Positions 55,871 through 58,872 of a stretch of DNA of 58,872 nt are shown here, piece by piece; the first letter of the stretch is position 1, and the number at the start of each line of letters is the position of its first letter. The translations under genes were made by a program, and so were the position numbers. The notes below the pieces were generated by a model, which was not told where the DNA came from, searched no databases, and worked only from the letters and a program-made list of their open reading frames with translations. Source of the stretch: an uncultured Oscillospiraceae bacterium (lineage in GTDB: Bacteria > Bacillota > Clostridia > Oscillospirales > Ruminococcaceae); contig UQBC01000015.1 of the NCBI GenBank assembly GCA_900539195.1, positions 1-58,872 on the forward strand, in the 5' to 3' direction.

Positions 55871-57553
55871 ATGAGTTATTTACGGCTGAAGAAATCCAAC
55901 TGCAAAAACTGTTATAAATGTATAAGACACTGTCCGGTAAAGTCTATCCGTTTTTCTGACGGACAGGCGAACATTGTCGAGGACGAATGTATTCTGTGCG
56001 GTATGTGCTTTGTAGCCTGTCCGCAGAACGCAAAGCAGATAAGAAACGATGTTGGCAAAGCGAAAGAGCTTATTGCCTCCGGCACTCCCGTTTATGTCAG
56101 CATTGCTCCGTCATTTGTGGCAAACTATGACGGTATCGGCATAACCGCTTTAAACGACGCTCTTAAAAAGCTGGGCTTTGCAGGAGCGGAGGAAACCGCC
56201 GAGGGCGCACAGCTTGTTACCGAGCAGTATGAAAAGCTGGTTGCGGACGGCGAGCATAAAATAATCATAAGCTCGTGCTGTCACACGGTAAATACGCTTA
56301 TACAGAAATATTACCCTCAGGCTCTCCCCTATCTTGCACAGGTGAAATCGCCCATGCTTGCACACGGAGAGATACTAAAGAAGAAATATCCCGGCTGTCA
56401 CACCGTATTCATCGGTCCGTGCCTTTCAAAAAAGGCAGAGGCTGACGCTTACGCAGGTGCAATCGACTGCGTGCTTACATTTGAGGAGCTTACAGGCTGG
56501 CTCAAAGAAGAGAACATAGAGGTCTGTCCGGTTTCGGACAATGCCGGAAAAAGCGACAGAGCAAAGACAAGGCTGTATCCCACAACATCGGGCATTCTGC
56601 GTTCTATGAACAAGGACAACCCCGAATATCTCTATATGGCGATAGACGGCGTGGAGAACTGCCGTAACGCTCTGCGTGATATTATAGACGGCAATGTGGG
56701 AAAGTGCTTTATAGAAATGTCCGCCTGCGTCAACAGCTGTATAGGCGGTCCTGCTATGGATAAAAAGCACGAGGGCGTTATACACGAAAGAAGGGCTGTG
56801 GATGAGTTTGCCGGAAGCGGTAAATTCGACACAACAGAGCTTTCCGATATGACAAAATCGCTCCCCTTCATCGGCGTTCAGAAGACTATGCCGGGAAGTA
56901 AAGCGATAGAGGAGATACTCCGCAAGATGAACAAGAGCGATCCGTCACAGGAGCTTAACTGCGGAAGCTGCGGATATGATACCTGCCGTGAAAAAGCGGT
57001 AGCTATATTACAGGGCAAGGCGGATCTTACAATGTGTCTGCCATATCTAAAGGAGAAAGCGGAGAGCTTCTCGGATAATATAATCAACAACACGCCCAAC
57101 GGTATTATGGTACTCAGCGAGGATCTTGAAGTACAGCAGATAAACAAGGCGGCGCGTGAAATAATGAATATAAAGAGCCTGTCGGATGTTATGGGCTGTC
57201 CTGTTGTTAGGATACTCGACCCCGTATCGTATCTTGAGGTTATGAACACCGGCGAGAATATCCACAACAAGCGCACCTATCTTGCCGAATACGGAAAGTA
57301 TATCGAAGAAACGATAATCTACGATAAGAGCTATCATATCATAATGTCGATAATGCGTGATATTACCGGTGAAGAGATATCAAGGGCAAAGCGTGAAAAG
57401 AACGCCGCCGAAACTATTGCGGTCACTGACAAGGTAATCGAAAAGCAGATGCGTGTCGTTCAGGAAATAGCGTCACTTCTCGGCGAAACGACCGCCGAAA
57501 CAAAGGTCGCACTTACAAAGCTCAAGGAGAACCTGTCAAATGATGAACAGTAA
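55871..57553 (+). CDS. Sensory [FeFe]-hydrogenase-like protein with PAS domain
   Basis: A 560-residue protein. Two [4Fe-4S] ferredoxin motifs (Cys 11, 14, 17, 21 and 40, 43, 46, 50) precede the H-cluster domain with variant motifs: SSCCH (134-138) for TSCCP, GPCLSKK (182-188) for MPCxxK, and EMSACVNSCIGGPA (near 285) for ExMACxxGCxxGG. A further four-Cys Fe-S segment (LNCGSCGYDTCREKA, near 365) follows, then a PAS domain (about 400-500). The lack of a maturation set here, the changed motifs and the C-terminal PAS fit group C/HydS-type sensory hydrogenases, thought to sense H2 rather than make it. It overlaps the phosphatase gene by 14 bases. Confidence 0.88.
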   Translation: MSYLRLKKSNCKNCYKCIRHCPVKSIRFSDGQANIVEDECILCGMCFVACPQNAKQIRNDVGKAKELIASGTPVYVSIAPSFVANYDGIGITALNDALKKLGFAGAEETAEGAQLVTEQYEKLVADGEHKIIISSCCHTVNTLIQKYYPQALPYLAQVKSPMLAHGEILKKKYPGCHTVFIGPCLSKKAEADAYAGAIDCVLTFEELTGWLKEENIEVCPVSDNAGKSDRAKTRLYPTTSGILRSMNKDNPEYLYMAIDGVENCRNALRDIIDGNVGKCFIEMSACVNSCIGGPAMDKKHEGVIHERRAVDEFAGSGKFDTTELSDMTKSLPFIGVQKTMPGSKAIEEILRKMNKSDPSQELNCGSCGYDTCREKAVAILQGKADLTMCLPYLKEKAESFSDNIINNTPNGIMVLSEDLEVQQINKAAREIMNIKSLSDVMGCPVVRILDPVSYLEVMNTGENIHNKRTYLAEYGKYIEETIIYDKSYHIIMSIMRDITGEEISRAKREKNAAETIAVTDKVIEKQMRVVQEIASLLGETTAETKVALTKLKENLSNDEQ

Positions 57554-58727
57554 AGCGTTCAGCTTCTGCACCGATATAGGTTATCTCAGCGTCAACAAGC
57601 ACGACGAACAGCTTTGCGGCGATCATGTGGAGCTGGTCGAGCAGGACGAAAACTCAATAGTATTCGTGCTGGCAGACGGACTGGGAAGCGGTGTAAAAGC
57701 GTCAATTCTTTCAACGCTGACTTCAAAGATAATATCCACTATGATGGCAAACAATATGAGCGTTGAGGACTGCGTTGCAACTATGGCTTCTACCCTGCCC
57801 GTGTGCGAGGTACGCAAGGTCGCATATTCGACCTTTACTATAATAAGGGTGGTAAACAACAAGGAAGCCGAGATAATCCAGTACGATAATCCGCAGGTGA
57901 TAATGCTGCGTGACGGCAAGAATTTTGACTATCCGAAAACCATAAATCAAATAGACGGCAAGACGATATATATTTCAAAGGTACAGCTGAAGCTGGACGA
58001 TACCTTTATCACCACAAGCGACGGCGCTATCTATGCAGGCGTCGGTTCGTCGCTCAATTTCGGGTGGCAGAGAGATAATATAATAGAATTCATGGAGGGC
58101 GTATATGACAGGGAGTATTCCGCAAAGGCGCTTGCCACGCTTCTGCTTGACGAATGCGTAAGGCTGTACGGCGGCTCGCCGGGCGATGATACTACTGTCG
58201 GGGTCATAAAGATCCGTGAGCGTGAACAGGTAAACCTTATGATAGGTCCGCCGTCCGATCCAAAGGATCTGAACAAGATGATGACGCTGTTCTTTTCAAA
58301 AGAAGGAAAGCATATTGTCTGCGGCGGTACGACATCTACACTTACGGGACAGTTTCTCGGAAAGCCGGTTATACCCTGCCTTGACTACATCAGCCCCGAT
58401 ATTCCGCCTATGGCTACCATTGAGGGTGTAGATATAGTTACAGAGGGCGTTATCACAATAAGCAAGGTGCTTGACTACGCTAAGGATTATCTGGGTGAAA
58501 ACAAGCTGTACGATGACTGGACGATACTTCAGGACGGCGCATCGTGCATAGCGAGAATGCTCTTTGAGGACGCTACCGATATCAATTTCTATGTGGGCAG
58601 GGCTGTCAATGCGGCACACCAGAACCCTAATCTGCCTATCACCTTCAACATAAAAATGCAGCTTGTTGACGAGCTGAGCAAATGCCTAAGGCAAATGGGC
58701 AAGAAAATAAAAGTAAGCTATTTCTAA
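57540..58727 (+). CDS. PP2C/SpoIIE-type phosphatase with unknown C-terminal domain
   Basis: A 395-residue protein. Residues about 1-225 form a SpoIIE/PP2C-like phosphatase with the metal-binding LCGDHVELVEQDENSIVFVL-ADGLGSG (Asp 29 and Asp 46), TTSDGAIYAG and GGSPGDDTTVGVI. The last 165 residues (from about LMIGPPSDPKDLNKM, including CGGTTSTLTGQFLGK) are not recognised. It starts inside the end of the hydrogenase-like gene, so the two are made together; the sensor probably controls the phosphatase. Substrate phosphoprotein unknown; no kinase gene is in the window. Confidence 0.88.
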   Translation: MMNSKAFSFCTDIGYLSVNKHDEQLCGDHVELVEQDENSIVFVLADGLGSGVKASILSTLTSKIISTMMANNMSVEDCVATMASTLPVCEVRKVAYSTFTIIRVVNNKEAEIIQYDNPQVIMLRDGKNFDYPKTINQIDGKTIYISKVQLKLDDTFITTSDGAIYAGVGSSLNFGWQRDNIIEFMEGVYDREYSAKALATLLLDECVRLYGGSPGDDTTVGVIKIREREQVNLMIGPPSDPKDLNKMMTLFFSKEGKHIVCGGTTSTLTGQFLGKPVIPCLDYISPDIPPMATIEGVDIVTEGVITISKVLDYAKDYLGENKLYDDWTILQDGASCIARMLFEDATDINFYVGRAVNAAHQNPNLPITFNIKMQLVDELSKCLRQMGKKIKVSYF

Positions 58728-58791
58728 AGGAATTTCTTTAGCTTATAGAAAAATTCTGTTTTAAAAATAGAGCAAGTTCTCTATCCCTTTA

Positions 58792-58856
58792 AGAACGCTT
58801 TGTGGGCTTTGCGTCCTTGCAAAGCCTTTGGGCGTTCTATCTCGGCATCCTTGCCG
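58792..58856. repeat. Nested palindromic element at the window end
   Basis: AGAACGC (58792-58798) pairs with GCGTTCT (58832-58838) around GCTTTGC/GCAAAGC (58806-58825), followed by TCGGC-ATCCTT-GCCGA (about 58842-58857) and AACCCC runs. The stacked hairpins with a CCTTGC loop resemble the REP-like block at 40823-41045. It may terminate the hydrogenase-phosphatase operon. Confidence 0.5.
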
Positions 58857-58872
58857 AAACCCCAAACCCCTT

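Noticed and set aside
1..58872. Prophage, insertion sequence or integrase genes
   Set aside because: No transposase, integrase, recombinase or structural phage gene was recognised in any reading frame.

Overview
The window looks like a chromosomal segment of an anaerobic, low-to-mid GC Gram-positive bacterium of the Clostridia, probably near Ruminococcus / [Eubacterium] siraeum (Oscillospiraceae). This rests on the sepF-ylmH-divIVA-lspA division and envelope cluster, the miaB-ymcA-mutS-mutL-miaA-hfq run, Rex, a flavodiiron O2 reductase, a putative sensory [FeFe]-hydrogenase protein, strong AGGAGG ribosome binding sites and canonical TTGACA-17-TATAAT promoters. The species cannot be fixed from the sequence alone. 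No rRNA, CRISPR array, insertion sequence or prophage was seen. One tRNA (Thr, CGT) is present.

Layout. 1-2.2 kb: an AbiEi/AbiEii toxin-antitoxin pair (toxin cut by the window edge), an intergenic structured RNA candidate with its own promoter and terminator, and three unknown coupled small genes. 2.3-9.3 kb: a DUF389 membrane protein; an operon of a tiny XRE regulator, a zinc-ribbon membrane protein, an SPFH-GYF protein and a zinc-ribbon single-pass protein; and a SIMPL protein. 9.4-17 kb (mostly minus strand): a diguanylate cyclase, a SipW-like protein without the catalytic serine motif, tRNA-Thr, a 26-residue cysteine-rich mini-gene, a DUF11 protein, a large secreted FN3-repeat protein behind a leader with an intrinsic terminator, and a 50-residue membrane protein. 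17.3-31.9 kb (minus): a 14-gene co-directional run, miaB, ymcA-like, mutS, mutL, miaA, hfq, HlyD-like, yggS, sepF, ylmH, divIVA, lspA, rluD and a Cof-type phosphatase. 32-34 kb: two cassette-like units (GNAT, APH-like kinase) sharing near-identical promoter-leader and terminator flanks. 34.2-36.8 kb: an SAH/MTA deaminase-type amidohydrolase and S-adenosylhomocysteinase. 37-40.6 kb: an AT-rich secreted C39-like protein, a lipoprotein, a P-loop kinase-like protein and a flavin reductase. 40.7-41.1 kb: a GC-rich hairpin repeat block. 41.2-44.5 kb: a cysteine-type ABC importer preceded by a 36-codon leader ORF with three consecutive Cys codons and alternative hairpins. 44.6-49.8 kb: an SGNH hydrolase, AzlCD, a rhodanese-TtcA fusion, an unknown membrane protein and a flavodiiron protein. 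49.8-54.3 kb: an FtsX-type ABC exporter with a TetR regulator and three matching operators. 54.4-58.7 kb: rex, a [2Fe-2S] thioredoxin-like protein, a hotdog thioesterase, a sensory hydrogenase-like protein with PAS, and a PP2C/SpoIIE-type phosphatase.

How the genes fit together. Sulfur and one-carbon salvage recurs: SAH hydrolase plus deaminase, cysteine import behind a Cys-codon leader, and a rhodanese-fused tRNA thiolation enzyme. Redox handling is the second theme: Rex, the flavodiiron protein, and the hydrogenase-like sensor coupled to a phosphatase. The strongest candidate for an undescribed system is the Cys-codon leader in front of the cysteine importer. Next come the 26-residue cysteine mini-gene, the twin-flank gene cassettes and the orphan RNA at 916-1165.
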